Assembly (NCBI RefSeq): GCF_009931655.1
Contig: NZ_CP047984.1
Location: 496,001 to 560,000, forward strand
DNA: 64,000 nucleotides
Source: Pontibacter russatus
GTDB taxonomy: Bacteria; Bacteroidota; Bacteroidia; Cytophagales; Hymenobacteraceae
Direction of reading: 5' to 3'
This document shows, one piece after another, positions 1 to 11,173 of this stretch. How positions within the stretch are numbered: position 1 is the first letter of the stretch; every line of letters begins with the position of its first letter. The translations under genes and the position numbers were made by a program. Below the pieces are notes generated by a model that did no database searches, was not told where the DNA came from, and saw only the letters and a program-made list of their open reading frames with translations.

Positions 1-54
1 CAAAGTGAGATTAAAAGGCTCAACTGCAACGATTTCTTTGACCAAGTGTATCAT
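1..54 (-). CDS. DUF2442 family protein, N-terminal fragment (cut by window edge)
   Basis: Eighteen codons are visible on the minus strand from the ATG at 54, reading MIHLVKEIVAVEPFNLTL, and the frame is still open at the window edge. This is the usual opening of DUF2442 proteins. It starts 7 bases after the stop of the DUF4160-like sequence, and the DUF4160-DUF2442 gene order is a recurrent pair in bacteria, sometimes discussed as toxin-antitoxin-like, with no function I can assert. The call rests on a short match plus gene order. Confidence 0.55.
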   Translation of the reverse strand, partial: MIHLVKEIVAVEPFNLTL

Positions 55-61
55 CTTCAAA

Positions 62-284
62 CTAAGTTAAAGGTTCAATCTTCATAAGCTCTGGATTATC
101 CGACTGGGCTCTTTCCCAATTATCAACCGTAAAGCTCTTCTTGGCAATTACCCCTCGATCAAACTGCTGTTCTAATATCAATCACAACTATAAATTCACC
201 GTACTTTGCATGGAAATGCGGTGGATTATGGTCCTTTGCAAACCTATAAACAATAATCCCATAAAATCTGCTCAGTTCAGGCAT
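62..284 (-). pseudogene. DUF4160 family gene with a frameshift
   Basis: The minus-strand frame from the ATG at 284 encodes 41 residues beginning MPELSRFYGIIVYRF and containing the DUF4160 signature DHNPPHFHAKYGE, then meets TGA at 161-159. The rest of the family pattern continues in another frame (RGVIAKKSFTVDNWERAQ, ending at the TAG at 64-62). The span of 223 bases is not a multiple of three, so one indel near 165-180 has split the gene. It is either a recent pseudogene or an assembly error. Its partner DUF2442 starts directly downstream. Confidence 0.65.
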
Positions 285-318
285 GTATACTGCATAAAAG
301 GGGAATTGCTATGAAGCG

Positions 319-355
319 ACAAGCCCCGGCGCGCAGGCAGCACATCGGGGCTTGT
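319..355 (-). terminator. Hairpin after lepA
   Basis: A perfect 9-bp inverted repeat (acaagcccc at 319-327, ggggcttgt at 347-355) lies just past the lepA stop at 362 on the minus strand. There is no T-run after it, so an intrinsic terminator is possible but weak. Confidence 0.4.
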
Positions 356-361
356 TATGTG

Positions 362-2146
<1,785 letters not shown>

Positions 2147-2336
2147 AAATTTTATATACGGAAAACAAAGTTAAGAAGAATGAGGCTTTGTTGCTGCCTC
2201 CGGGCCCAACATTTATATAGCACCCCGGAAAGCAGCAGTCCAGCCAGAAGTGCAGCCGTCGCCTGCCAAATTTGAGGAAGCCGCCCCCCGGCTGTAACCC
2301 TTCCCCGTATATATACCCTCCATAACACAACCAAGC

Positions 2337-2888
2337 ATGAAAACAGAATCACCTATAGCAACAGCCCCTGACAAATCGGGGAGGATGGCAGGCGTGGTAG
2401 AGCGCAATATCAAGGCCCTGCTGGAGCGGAAAAAGCAGGAAGACGAAAGAAGATCCACTCAAAACAGAATCGCGGACGGCATCACCAGGTTTGTCGGCAG
2501 CATGACGTTCGTCTATATACACATCGTGTTTTTCGGGGTGTGGATACTCTGGAATACAGGTGTGCTGGGCCTGGAGCCGTTCGACCCGTCTCTGGTGGTG
2601 CTGGCCATGGAGGCATCCGTAGAGGCCATTTTCCTGTCTACGTTTGTCCTCATAAGCCAGAACCGCATGTCGGCCCAGGCCGACAAACGAGCCGAGTTGG
2701 ACTTGCAGGTCAGCCTGCTGACCGAGCACGAGGTTACGTCCCTGATAAAAATGGTGAGGGCCATAGCCCAAAAAATGGACATACGGGAGTCGGACAACCC
2801 GGAAATAGACGAGTTGGAAAAGAACGTAGCCCCGGAAAAGGTAATGGACACGATGGAAGAACATCAGGAAGAGATAGAGAAAAGCTAA
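2337..2888 (+). CDS. DUF1003 membrane protein
   Basis: This 183-residue protein belongs to the DUF1003 family of small inner-membrane proteins of unknown function. A charged N-terminal stretch of about 50 residues is followed by two hydrophobic segments (about residues 57-78, FVYIHIVFFGVWILW, and 88-108), then the conserved SQNRMSAQADKRAELDLQV motif and an acidic, helical C-terminal tail. It stands alone, divergent from lepA. A 9-bp inverted repeat (2941-2949 and 2977-2985) downstream may end the transcript. The family call is firm, the role unknown. Confidence 0.85.
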   Translation: MKTESPIATAPDKSGRMAGVVERNIKALLERKKQEDERRSTQNRIADGITRFVGSMTFVYIHIVFFGVWILWNTGVLGLEPFDPSLVVLAMEASVEAIFLSTFVLISQNRMSAQADKRAELDLQVSLLTEHEVTSLIKMVRAIAQKMDIRESDNPEIDELEKNVAPEKVMDTMEEHQEEIEKS

Positions 2889-3121
2889 CAGGACCAGAAG
2901 CAGGGGCTATAGGTTATCGCAGGTACAAACACCGGCAGCATATATAGCCGCCCCGATGCAAGGCTCTATCTGTGCCGGCTATATAGGGCTATCCCTTGCG
3001 CTGCTTCGCTTACACGTTTTTAAAGAATGTCCAACCTCCCGCCTACCCAGCGGTTTGTAAGCCCTCTTCCAAAATTGCCTATATTCGCATCTTATTTGAA
3101 GAGATACTGTTATAGCAGAGT

Positions 3122-6100
3122 ATGCAAGCAACAACTGTAGAACCTTACAAGCCTGTCAACCACATCCGCATCGTGACGGCCGCCTCTCTGTTCGACGGCC
3201 ACGACGCGGCCATCAACATCATGCGCCGCATCATCCAGGCCTCTGGTGCGGAGGTGATTCACCTGGGCCACAACCGCTCGGTGCAGGAAATCGTGGATTG
3301 CGCCATCCAGGAGGATGCGCAGGCCATCGCCATCACCTCCTACCAAGGCGGCCATATCGAGTACTTCAAGTATATGTATGACTTGCTGCAGGAGCGCGGC
3401 AGCGGCCAAATCCGTATTTTCGGCGGCGGCGGCGGCGTGATTCTGCCTTCGGAGATTGATGAGCTCCATGCATATGGCATCGCGCGCATCTACTCGCCCG
3501 ACGACGGCCGCGCGATGGGACTGCAGGGCATGATAAACGACATGCTGCAGCAGTGCGACTTCCCGACAGGCGAAAATCTGAACGGCGAATACAAGCACCT
3601 GCAGGAGAAGAACCCCAAAGACATTGCCCGGCTGATCTCGGCTGCCGAGAACTTCCCGGAGGAATACGACAAAGTAAAAGCCCACATCACCGGCAAGGCT
3701 GACGAAAAACGTAAAACGACCCACACAACTCGAACCACGCCTGTCTTGGGTGTAACGGGTACGGGCGGTGCCGGAAAATCATCGCTGGTGGATGAACTGG
3801 TGCGCCGCTTTCTGAAGGATTTCCCGGAGAAGCGGATTGCCATCATCTCGGTAGACCCCTCCAAGCGCAAGACGGGCGGCGCCCTCTTGGGTGACAGGAT
3901 CCGGATGAACTCCATCTCGAACGATAGAGTTTACATGCGCTCGCTGGCCACACGCCAGAGCAACCTGGCCCTGAGCAAATACGTGCAGGACGCCGTGGAC
4001 ATCGTGAAAGCCGCCGACTTCGATTTGATTATCCTCGAAACCTCCGGCATTGGCCAATCCGACACAGAGATTGTCGAGCACTCCGACACCAGCCTGTATG
4101 TGATGACGCCGGAGTATGGGGCCGCCACACAGCTCGAGAAGATCGACATGCTGGACTTTGCCGACGTTATTGCTCTCAATAAGTTTGACAAGCGCGGGGC
4201 GCTGGATGCCCTGCGCGACGTAAAGAAGCAGTACAAGCGGAACCACCAGTTGTGGGATATAACTGACGAGGCCATCCCGGTTTTCGGCACCATTGCGTCG
4301 CAGTTCAACGACCCGGGCATGAACCAGCTCTACCGGGCGGTGATGGCCAAGATCTCTGAAAAGTCAGGGATTGATTTCGACTCCAGCCTTGTAACCTCAA
4401 AGGAGATGTCGGAGAAGGTGTACATCATCCCCCCTGCCCGCACGCGCTACCTTTCGGAGATTGCCGAGACAATCCGCAGCTATGACAAATGGGGCAAAGA
4501 TCAGGCAGAAATAGCGCAGAATCTCTACGGCATCAAAAAGTCCATCGAAGCCGTACAGAGCATCGCATTGGATGACAAAGACCGGCTGATAATGCAACTG
4601 GAGCAGGCGTACGCGGAAGTGGAAATGCACCTCGACGGCCAGAACAAGAAGATACTGGAGAACTGGAAGGACAAGGTGCAGGCATATAAAAATGAGTTCT
4701 ATGTGTTTAAGGTGCGCGACAAAGAGCTCAAAATAAAGACGCATTCCGAGTCGCTGTCGCATTTGCAGATACCGAAAATTGCCACGCCGCGCTACAAAGC
4801 CTGGGGCGATTTGCTGAAGTGGAACCTGCAGGAGAACGTGCCGGGCGAGTTTCCATATACGGCGGGCGTGTTCCCGTTCAAGCGCGAAGGCGAGGACCCC
4901 ACCCGTATGTTTGCCGGCGAGGGCGGCCCGGAGCGCACCAACCGCCGCTTCCATTATGTGAGCCTGGGCATGCCGGCCAAACGCCTCTCCACCGCTTTCG
5001 ATTCGGTGACGCTGTACGGCGAGGACCCGGATTACCGCCCCGACATATATGGCAAGATCGGCAACTCCGGCGTCAGCATCTGCTGCCTCGACGACGCCAA
5101 GAAACTCTACTCCGGCTTCAACCTGGCCGACCCGATGACATCAGTTTCCATGACCATCAACGGCCCGGCGGCCATTCTGACTGGCTTTTTCATGAATGCC
5201 GCCATCGATCAGCAGTGCGAGCTGTATATAAAGGAGCAGGGCCTGGAGGATCAAATCGACCAGAAAATAGAGGCCATATATAAGGAGAAAGGCGCAGAAC
5301 GCCCGCGCTACCAGGGCAAACTGCCGGAGGGCAACAACGGGCTGGGCCTGCTGCTGCTGGGCGTAACCGGTGACCAGGTGTTGCCTGCCGAAGTGTACGA
5401 GCCGATAAAGGCGCGCACGCTGGCATCGGTGCGCGGCACCGTTCAGGCCGACATCCTGAAGGAAGACCAGGCGCAGAACACCTGTATTTTCTCCACGGAG
5501 TTCTCGCTGCGCCTGATGGGCGATGTGCAGGCATACTTCATCCACAAGAATATCCGCAATTTTTACTCCGTGTCAATTTCGGGCTACCATATCGCGGAGG
5601 CAGGCGCCAACCCCATTTCGCAGCTGGCCTTTACGCTGGCCAACGGCTTTACCTTTGTGGAGTATTACGTGAGCCGCGGTATGGACATCAACAAGTTTGC
5701 GCCCAACCTGAGCTTCTTCTTCTCCAACGGCATCGATCCGGAGTATGCGGTCATCGGGCGGGTGGCCCGCAGGATTTGGGCGAAGGCGATGAAGCAGAAG
5801 TACGGCGCAGATGCCCGCTCGCAGATGCTGAAGTACCATATCCAGACCTCAGGCCGCTCTCTGCACGCGCAGGAGATTGACTTCAACGACATCCGCACCA
5901 CCCTGCAGGCCCTTTATGCCATTTATGACAACTGCAACTCGCTGCACACCAACGCCTACGACGAGGCCATCACCACACCGACCGAAGCGTCTGTGCGCCG
6001 TGCCATGGCCATCCAACTCATCATCAACCGGGAACTGGGCCTTGCCAAGAACGAGAACCCGCTGCAGGGGTCTTTTGTTATTGAGGAACTGACGGATCTG

Positions 6101-6532
6101 GTGGAAGAAGCGGTGCTGGCCGAATTTGACAGAATATCAGAGCGCGGCGGCGTGCTGGGCGCCATGGAAACGATGTACCAGCGTGGCAAGATCCAGGAAG
6201 AAAGCTTGTACTACGAAACGCTGAAGCACACGGGCGAGTACCCGATCATTGGCGTGAACACCTTCCTGTCCTCTACCGGCTCCCCAACCGTGCTCCCCAA
6301 AGAGGTTATCCGGGCGACGGAAGAGGAAAAGCAGTACCAGATAAGGATGATACACGGCCTGCAGAAACGCAACGCTGACGAATCGGAGGAGTTGCTCAGG
6401 CGCCTCCAGCAGGTAGCCATCCGGAACGAAAACATCTTTGAGGAGTTGATGGAAACGGTAAAATACTGCTCCCTCGGCCAAATCACAAACGCCCTGTTCG
6501 AGGTGGGTGGACAGTACAGACGGAATATGTAA
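3122..6532 (+). CDS. icmF: Fused coenzyme B12-dependent acyl-CoA mutase (IcmF)
   Basis: IcmF interconverts isobutyryl-CoA and n-butyryl-CoA, and some members act on pivalyl/isovaleryl-CoA, with adenosylcobalamin; its built-in G-protein chaperone guards cofactor loading. All parts are in one 1136-residue chain: a B12-binding domain with DGHDAAIN near residue 22, a MeaB-type GTPase with P-loop GTGGAGKSS near 213 and NKFDKRGA near 358, and a mutase (beta/alpha) barrel from about residue 560 with the [13 protein letters not shown] region. The length fits the family. It is a single-gene unit. Methylmalonyl-CoA mutase is less likely, because that enzyme lacks the central GTPase. Confidence 0.93.
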   Translation: MQATTVEPYKPVNHIRIVTAASLFDGHDAAINIMRRIIQASGAEVIHLGHNRSVQEIVDCAIQEDAQAIAITSYQGGHIEYFKYMYDLLQERGSGQIRIFGGGGGVILPSEIDELHAYGIARIYSPDDGRAMGLQGMINDMLQQCDFPTGENLNGEYKHLQEKNPKDIARLISAAENFPEEYDKVKAHITGKADEKRKTTHTTRTTPVLGVTGTGGAGKSSLVDELVRRFLKDFPEKRIAIISVDPSKRKTGGALLGDRIRMNSISNDRVYMRSLATRQSNLALSKYVQDAVDIVKAADFDLIILETSGIGQSDTEIVEHSDTSLYVMTPEYGAATQLEKIDMLDFADVIALNKFDKRGALDALRDVKKQYKRNHQLWDITDEAIPVFGTIASQFNDPGMNQLYRAVMAKISEKSGIDFDSSLVTSKEMSEKVYIIPPARTRYLSEIAETIRSYDKWGKDQAEIAQNLYGIKKSIEAVQSIALDDKDRLIMQLEQAYAEVEMHLDGQNKKILENWKDKVQAYKNEFYVFKVRDKELKIKTHSESLSHLQIPKIATPRYKAWGDLLKWNLQENVPGEFPYTAGVFPFKREGEDPTRMFAGEGGPERTNRRFHYVSLGMPAKRLSTAFDSVTLYGEDPDYRPDIYGKIGNSGVSICCLDDAKKLYSGFNLADPMTSVSMTINGPAAILTGFFMNAAIDQQCELYIKEQGLEDQIDQKIEAIYKEKGAERPRYQGKLPEGNNGLGLLLLGVTGDQVLPAEVYEPIKARTLASVRGTVQADILKEDQAQNTCIFSTEFSLRLMGDVQAYFIHKNIRNFYSVSISGYHIAEAGANPISQLAFTLANGFTFVEYYVSRGMDINKFAPNLSFFFSNGIDPEYAVIGRVARRIWAKAMKQKYGADARSQMLKYHIQTSGRSLHAQEIDFNDIRTTLQALYAIYDNCNSLHTNAYDEAITTPTEASVRRAMAIQLIINRELGLAKNENPLQGSFVIEELTDLVEEAVLAEFDRISERGGVLGAMETMYQRGKIQEESLYYETLKHTGEYPIIGVNTFLSSTGSPTVLPKEVIRATEEEKQYQIRMIHGLQKRNADESEELLRRLQQVAIRNENIFEELMETVKYCSLGQITNALFEVGGQYRRNM

Positions 6533-6802
6533 ATGGCATATATAGCTGGGGTTTATTTTGCCACAACTTCTCTAAAAGCCCAGGTTTCTGAAAGGCGTGT
6601 CGGGAAACTGCATATAGCTAGCCGACTAGGTGCAGTTCCTGCTGTTCTCTTCCACTTCATGTGGCAGGATTACCAGTTTGTAAACAAAGAAGTGAGTAAG
6701 CACTAAATATTTACATATTATTAACGCAGCAATAAAACTTATTAATATACGGATACGTTAATGTGCCAAATGGTGTCTCACTCCTAAACATAGCCCTGGC
6801 AT

Positions 6803-6940
6803 ATGAAAAACATCACTACACTTTCCTCTTTCTTTCTGATTGGCACCACGCTAAGCCTGCTGATGAAAAGCTGGCTTCAGCCAAGCACCCTGCACCTCGA
6901 TGACTCAGACACAGAGGAGGATTACCACCTGTATCTGTGA
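6803..6940 (+). CDS. Small ORF, possible 45-residue membrane or exported peptide
   Basis: An ATG at 6803 opens 45 codons: a short lysine N-terminus, a hydrophobic segment (SSFFLIGTTLSLLM, residues 8-21) and a strongly acidic tail (HLDDSDTEEDYHLYL). It looks like a single-pass or secreted peptide. I recognise no family and see no clear ribosome-binding site. It sits alone in the gap between icmF and the FKBP gene. It could be a chance frame. Confidence 0.35.
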   Translation: MKNITTLSSFFLIGTTLSLLMKSWLQPSTLHLDDSDTEEDYHLYL

Positions 6941-7321
6941 TGCTTTCCCCCTGCTGCAGACATTCTTCAGCCCGCTGAATGCCGGTTTAGTGATCCTGCC
7001 ATATGGATGTTTAGGCACGTGAGAACTCGGCCAAATGATATATAGAAAAGCTAGAGACCCCATGCAGAAATGGGTGTGGCCTCTCCTTTCGCCATAGTTG
7101 TCTAAGCGTTACCCTCTTTCTTCCCATCCCGACAGTAGCTGAACAGTACAAAGCAACAGCCCCCACTGCACTGTGGCTCGTTTGTCTGCCTGCTTTGCAC
7201 AGCATGGTTTTTCTCAACCTGTCGCTCCCGTTTCCAGCAAAATGCATAGCTTTGCAACTTAGCCGCTGCCAGGCGGTATACTTAAATTTTGATGGCACCA
7301 AACGGTGCAAAACGAGACACT
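6941..7321 (+). other. Gap without a supported gene
   Basis: About 380 bases with no convincing reading frame. A short hairpin (ccccat/atgggt type, near 7058-7075) is present. The rest presumably carries the promoter of the FKBP gene, but I cannot place a clear TAnnTTTG box. Confidence 0.4.
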
Positions 7322-7921
7322 ATGGAATTAAAGGAGAAAATCAGCTACATTATTGGACGCGACATGGCCAGCAACCTCAGGAAGCAGGGCATCGACATAG
7401 AGGCAGAGTCCTTTATCAAGGGTATGAAGGAAGCACTGGAAGGCAAGCCCTCTTCCCTGTCGCAGGAGGAAGTGCAGCAGGCCATGATGGCGCTGCAGCA
7501 GGAAATGGCCCGAAAGCAGGACGCCTCCGGTTCAGACAACAAGCAGGCTGGCGAAGCTTTTCTGGCGGAAAATAAAAATAAGGAGGGCGTTAAAACACTC
7601 CCAAGCGGCCTGCAGTACCAGGTGCTGCAGGAAGGCACCGGCAAATCGCCTTCTAAAACAGACACGGTAACCACCCACTACCACGGCACATTGATTGATG
7701 GAACTGTTTTTGACTCCAGCTACCAGCGCAACGAGCCCGCCACTTTCCCGGTGAACGGTGTAATTGCCGGCTGGACAGAGGCCTTGCAAATGATGAAAGA
7801 GGGAGCCAAATTGAGGCTTTTTATCCCGTCTAACCTCGCTTACGGTGCCCAGGGCGCCGGTAGTGACATCGGCCCCAACTCTACCCTGATTTTTGACGTG
7901 GAGTTGCTTTCCGTCAAATAA
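7322..7921 (+). CDS. FKBP-type peptidyl-prolyl cis-trans isomerase
   Basis: The protein speeds proline cis-trans isomerisation and probably helps protein folding. I chose the ATG at 7322 (MELKEKISYIIGRDMASNLRK, 199 residues) over an in-frame ATG at 7289, because it begins with the typical FkpA/Mip dimerisation helix. Residues about 5-70 form that helical N-terminal domain, a linker of polar residues follows, and the FKBP domain runs from about 85 to 199 with TDTVTTHYHGTLIDGTVFDSSY and the hallmark LFIPSNLAYGAQGAG. No signal peptide is obvious, which is unusual for a Mip-like protein. A hairpin follows closely. Confidence 0.9.
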   Translation: MELKEKISYIIGRDMASNLRKQGIDIEAESFIKGMKEALEGKPSSLSQEEVQQAMMALQQEMARKQDASGSDNKQAGEAFLAENKNKEGVKTLPSGLQYQVLQEGTGKSPSKTDTVTTHYHGTLIDGTVFDSSYQRNEPATFPVNGVIAGWTEALQMMKEGAKLRLFIPSNLAYGAQGAGSDIGPNSTLIFDVELLSVK

Positions 7922-7941
7922 CTATTTCATTTAAATCACTC

Positions 7942-7996
7942 AGCGAAGCCGCTGCCCTGACGTATGGAGAAACCCTACGCTGGCAGCGGCTTCGCT
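7942..7996 (+). terminator. Terminator-like hairpin after the FKBP gene
   Basis: Perfect 15-bp arms (agcgaagccgctgcc at 7942-7956 and its complement at 7982-7996) start 21 bases after the stop codon. The stem is followed by TATATATGGTTATATATAA rather than a T-run. Confidence 0.7.
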
Positions 7997-8124
7997 ATAT
8001 ATGGTTATATATAATAAGGTAATAACGGAGTTGAACTACACAACCGCATATGGCTCCTGAGACCGCAAATTGCTGTTTACAAGAAAGGCAAAACAAAAAC
8101 AGCCTTATATCCTGTACCTGACAT

Positions 8125-8634
8125 TTATGCCCCTTTGCTAACGCCCGCGTAGGAAGCCCTGGCGGCAATTGCCTCCATATCATTTAACCAGCGAATAGCC
8201 TCTGCGCGGTATAGGGCATGGTGAATGATGAGGAAATCATTCCCGTTCATCAGTTCGTCGCCGTTTATGTCTGTCACCAGCCCATGATAGAGCTCTACAG
8301 GAAGTACAATGGCCAGAAACACATTGTCGCCTACAGTGCTCAAAATGTTGGGGAAGACGTAGCTGAAGACCCACCGCTGATCCCGGCGCCGGATAGACAG
8401 GCGGTTGTGGAAGTCGAGGAGGATTTTCCGGGGCCTGAGCAGCTGCACCCTTTTCATCAGCAGCGTGTAGCCATTGCGTATGCACTCCGAGTTTATTTCC
8501 CCCTCCCAATTCACAACCAGCACCTCGTTGTCAGCATCATAAGAAATATCCAGATTCTCTAAACAGGAATTGCCCTCCGGCTGCATAGAGAGCGGTGGCA
8601 ACGTTTCTTGTTGAATCATCTGTTCAGCTTTCAT
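8125..8634 (-). CDS. STAS/SpoIIAA-like protein, paralogue 1 of 3
   Basis: This 169-residue protein has no recognised catalytic motif. It is soluble, with alternating strands and helices (VLVVNWEGEI, RKILLDFHNR, VFLAIVLPVELY) that suggest a small alpha/beta fold like STAS or SpoIIAA domains. Two nearby minus-strand genes (10373 and 13076) share its pattern: a DF/DL/DY strand end, then RW/LW/NW, then the hydrophobic strand FLAIVLP / FVAVVFS / YVAVVLS, and a final aromatic-rich helix ending in WL. It carries an N-terminal extension of about 25 residues that the other two lack. Function unknown; the fold is inferred. Confidence 0.6.
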   Translation of the reverse strand: MKAEQMIQQETLPPLSMQPEGNSCLENLDISYDADNEVLVVNWEGEINSECIRNGYTLLMKRVQLLRPRKILLDFHNRLSIRRRDQRWVFSYVFPNILSTVGDNVFLAIVLPVELYHGLVTDINGDELMNGNDFLIIHHALYRAEAIRWLNDMEAIAARASYAGVSKGA

Positions 8635-8927
8635 CGGTTAGTCAGAATTAACAGCTTGCCAGTTAGATAGAGCAGCACACGCCTGTTCGTGCTGTTGCGG
8701 AACCAAATCTAAGCTTGTAAAGCTACAGGTTTGGTTGCTATAAAACAACAAAAATAAAACGCATCCTTTATTAAATATAAACTTACCCACAAAAATAATA
8801 CCCATGAAGTGCCAAAGAACCTTCTTGGGCAGAGGTCAACTCCCGACAATGGGGCTGCGGGAACAAAACCGACCGGAAGCCGTTCATAAATCAACACATG
8901 GACATATAAAACAATAAGAATATCCGT

Positions 8928-10352
8928 ATGGCAAACGAACCTAACGAAGGGAAAAAATTCTTAGACAGCGTACATGAGTTTTTCGACCATGCCGCCAGCT
9001 TTTCTAAACTCAGCCCGGGCATACTGGCCCAGATCAAAGCGCCGAACAGCGTCTACAAAGTATCCTTTCCAGTGGAGATTGAGGGCAAGATAGAAGTGAT
9101 TGAAGGCATCCGGGTACAGCACTCCCACCACAAGCTCCCTTCCAAGGGGGGGATCCGCTACAGCATGCAGGTGGACGAGGACGAGGTAAAGGCGCTTGCC
9201 ACGCTCATGACCTTTAAGTGTGCCGTGGTGGACGTGCCCTTCGGCGGTGCAAAGGGAGGGGTGAAGATAAACCCGCGCACCAGTTCCGTTAAAACCTTGG
9301 AAAGCGTTACCCGCCGCTACGCCACCGAGCTTATCAAGAAGAACCTCATAGGACCGGGCATTGATGTGCCCGCGCCCGACTACGGCACCGGCAGCCGCGA
9401 AATGGCCTGGATTGCCGACACCTATCAGACGTTTAAGTATGGCGAGACAAGTGCTCTGGGCTGTGTGACGGGGAAGCCTGTGGGTCAGGGGGGTATCAGG
9501 GGCCGGGCCGAGGCGACGGGTCTGGGCATTTACTACGGCATACGGGAGGCGCTGGCCGATACGGAGCTGCTGATAGGCAAAAACCTGGACGGGGGCACCA
9601 TGCAGGGCAAGCGCATTATTGTGCAGGGCTTGGGAAACGTGGGCTACCACTCCGCCTACTTCTGCCAGCAGGACGGCGCCGTGATAATAGGCATAGCCGA
9701 ACGGGAGGGCGGCATCTACAACAGCAATGGCATTGACGTGCAGGAGGCCTTCCGGCACCGGAGCGAGAATGGCTCGATACTGAACTTTAAGGACTGCAAA
9801 AACTACGACGATTCTTCCGAACTGCTGGAGATGGAGTGCGACATCCTGATTCCGGCTGCGCTCGAGAACGTGATACACGAGGGAAACGCCGCTCAAGTGA
9901 AGGCAAAGATTCTGGCTGAGGGGGCCAACGGACCGGTGACGCGCGCAGCGGAGGAGGTATTGCGCCGCAATGGCGTCATTTTGATTCCGGATCTTTACCT
10001 GAACGCCGGCGGTGTAACGGTGTCGTACTTCGAGTGGCTGAAGAACCTGTCGAACGTGCGCTTCGGGCGGATGGGCAAGCGTGCCGAAGAGGCGAGTTAC
10101 AGGCGGCTTGTGAATGCAATTGAGAGTTCGTCCGGGAAAAGCATGACGCAAAAAGAGCGGGCCTTCTTAACGCAGGGCGCAGATGAGATCAGCCTGGTAA
10201 GGTCCGGCCTGGAAGACACCATGATCAACGCATTCCATGAGATAAGGGATGTGATGCAGCAGAAGAACATTCCGGACATGCGCACGGCTGCATTTTACAC
10301 CGCGATAGAGAAAATTGGCGTAAGCTACGAGTCGCTGGGAATATTCCCCTGA
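8928..10352 (+). CDS. gdhA: Glutamate dehydrogenase (Glu/Leu/Phe/Val family)
   Basis: The enzyme interconverts glutamate and 2-oxoglutarate plus ammonia with NAD(P), linking nitrogen assimilation and the TCA cycle. The 474-residue chain shows the substrate domain with catalytic-lysine motif PFGGAKGGV (near residue 107), GIDVPAPDYGTGSREMAWI, and a Rossmann domain with VQGLGNVGYHSAYF (near 230). NILAEGANGP-type residues (ILAEGANGPVTRAAEE) follow. The dinucleotide-binding region suggests an NAD-linked catabolic type, which is an inference. It is monocistronic and ends 20 bases from the convergent STAS-like paralogue 2. Confidence 0.95.
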   Translation: MANEPNEGKKFLDSVHEFFDHAASFSKLSPGILAQIKAPNSVYKVSFPVEIEGKIEVIEGIRVQHSHHKLPSKGGIRYSMQVDEDEVKALATLMTFKCAVVDVPFGGAKGGVKINPRTSSVKTLESVTRRYATELIKKNLIGPGIDVPAPDYGTGSREMAWIADTYQTFKYGETSALGCVTGKPVGQGGIRGRAEATGLGIYYGIREALADTELLIGKNLDGGTMQGKRIIVQGLGNVGYHSAYFCQQDGAVIIGIAEREGGIYNSNGIDVQEAFRHRSENGSILNFKDCKNYDDSSELLEMECDILIPAALENVIHEGNAAQVKAKILAEGANGPVTRAAEEVLRRNGVILIPDLYLNAGGVTVSYFEWLKNLSNVRFGRMGKRAEEASYRRLVNAIESSSGKSMTQKERAFLTQGADEISLVRSGLEDTMINAFHEIRDVMQQKNIPDMRTAAFYTAIEKIGVSYESLGIFP

Positions 10353-10372
10353 TGGGGAAATTTACATACCAG

Positions 10373-10828
10373 TTACAGGAGGCCAGGAATGCGCGGCATG
10401 AGCGCTGTATCCTGGCCTTCATTAATGCTCGCCAGCCAATGCAGCGCCTCGTTCTGGCAGGTAAAATAGTTGAAATGCACAAACTCGTGCGCATAAGCAG
10501 TTTCCGGCAGAACATAGTTAAATACCACGGCTTTGAAATGATCCTCGGAGAAAACTACCGCCACAAAAAAGTCATCCTGCAGTACATTATATGATTTTTT
10601 ATAGCACTCCTGGCTCAACCACAACTCCTGGGTCCTCGTCAGCGGGCCAATTAACGTTAAATCAGTGCAAAACAGCTTTATTGGGAATATATGTTTCAGG
10701 AACTGCAGGGCGGTAAGATATGCATCAGCAAAAGTGGCATCATCAGGCTTATCCACCCACTTAATAACCAGTATATCAGACTGATTCAGAAAATCTATTC
10801 TAACAAAAGAAGTTTCCAGTATAACCAT
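10373..10828 (-). CDS. STAS/SpoIIAA-like protein, paralogue 2 of 3
   Basis: A 151-residue paralogue of the genes at 8125 and 13076. Visible shared points are DILVIKWVDKP (strand 1), LFCTDLTLIGPLTRTQELWL, DDFFVAVVFSEDHF, and a final helix with EALHWLASI. Like its relatives it has no signal peptide, no membrane segment and no catalytic signature. It is convergent with gdhA. I do not recognise a function; a regulatory or protein-binding STAS-like fold is a guess based on strand and helix order. Confidence 0.6.
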   Translation of the reverse strand: MVILETSFVRIDFLNQSDILVIKWVDKPDDATFADAYLTALQFLKHIFPIKLFCTDLTLIGPLTRTQELWLSQECYKKSYNVLQDDFFVAVVFSEDHFKAVVFNYVLPETAYAHEFVHFNYFTCQNEALHWLASINEGQDTALMPRIPGLL

Positions 10829-11097
10829 CTACAAGGAGCCGACCTGGCTTTTTGATTTCGAAAGGTACATAGAAAACTGCAAATCAAAAACTATATCTGA
10901 AATTATTGACTGTATAGAATCAGACTGAAGATTCAATATGAAATTGAATTATTATATATCCTAAGAAGCAGGACTACCGCTTCCGGAAGAAGTAATGATA
11001 TATGGCTGCACGCCAGTAATTTATATAGCCTGAAGTATATGGGCAGGCAATAGCTTCTAATAGTTATATATAGTGGTTCATAAAATTTTGAGCCCAG

Positions 11098-11161
11098 GGC
11101 CATAAACAGCGGCGGCGGCAGAAGACCTGTACCTCTTCTGCCGCCGCCGCTGTTTATGGCC
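11098..11161 (-). terminator. Long perfect hairpin after the M61 peptidase gene
   Basis: A perfect 28-bp inverted repeat (arms 11098-11125 and 11134-11161, 8-base loop) begins 13 bases past the M61 stop on the minus strand, and its exit side reads tgggctcaaaatttta. It contains a GGC triplet run (ggcggcggc). The rest of the 345-base gap 10829-11173 is AT-rich, with three TATATA hexamers and no gene. Confidence 0.75.
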
Positions 11162-11173
11162 AGTTTTGTATCG

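Noticed and set aside
8961..10151. 396-codon frame opposite gdhA
   Set aside because: Coding shadow of gdhA with no recognisable motif.
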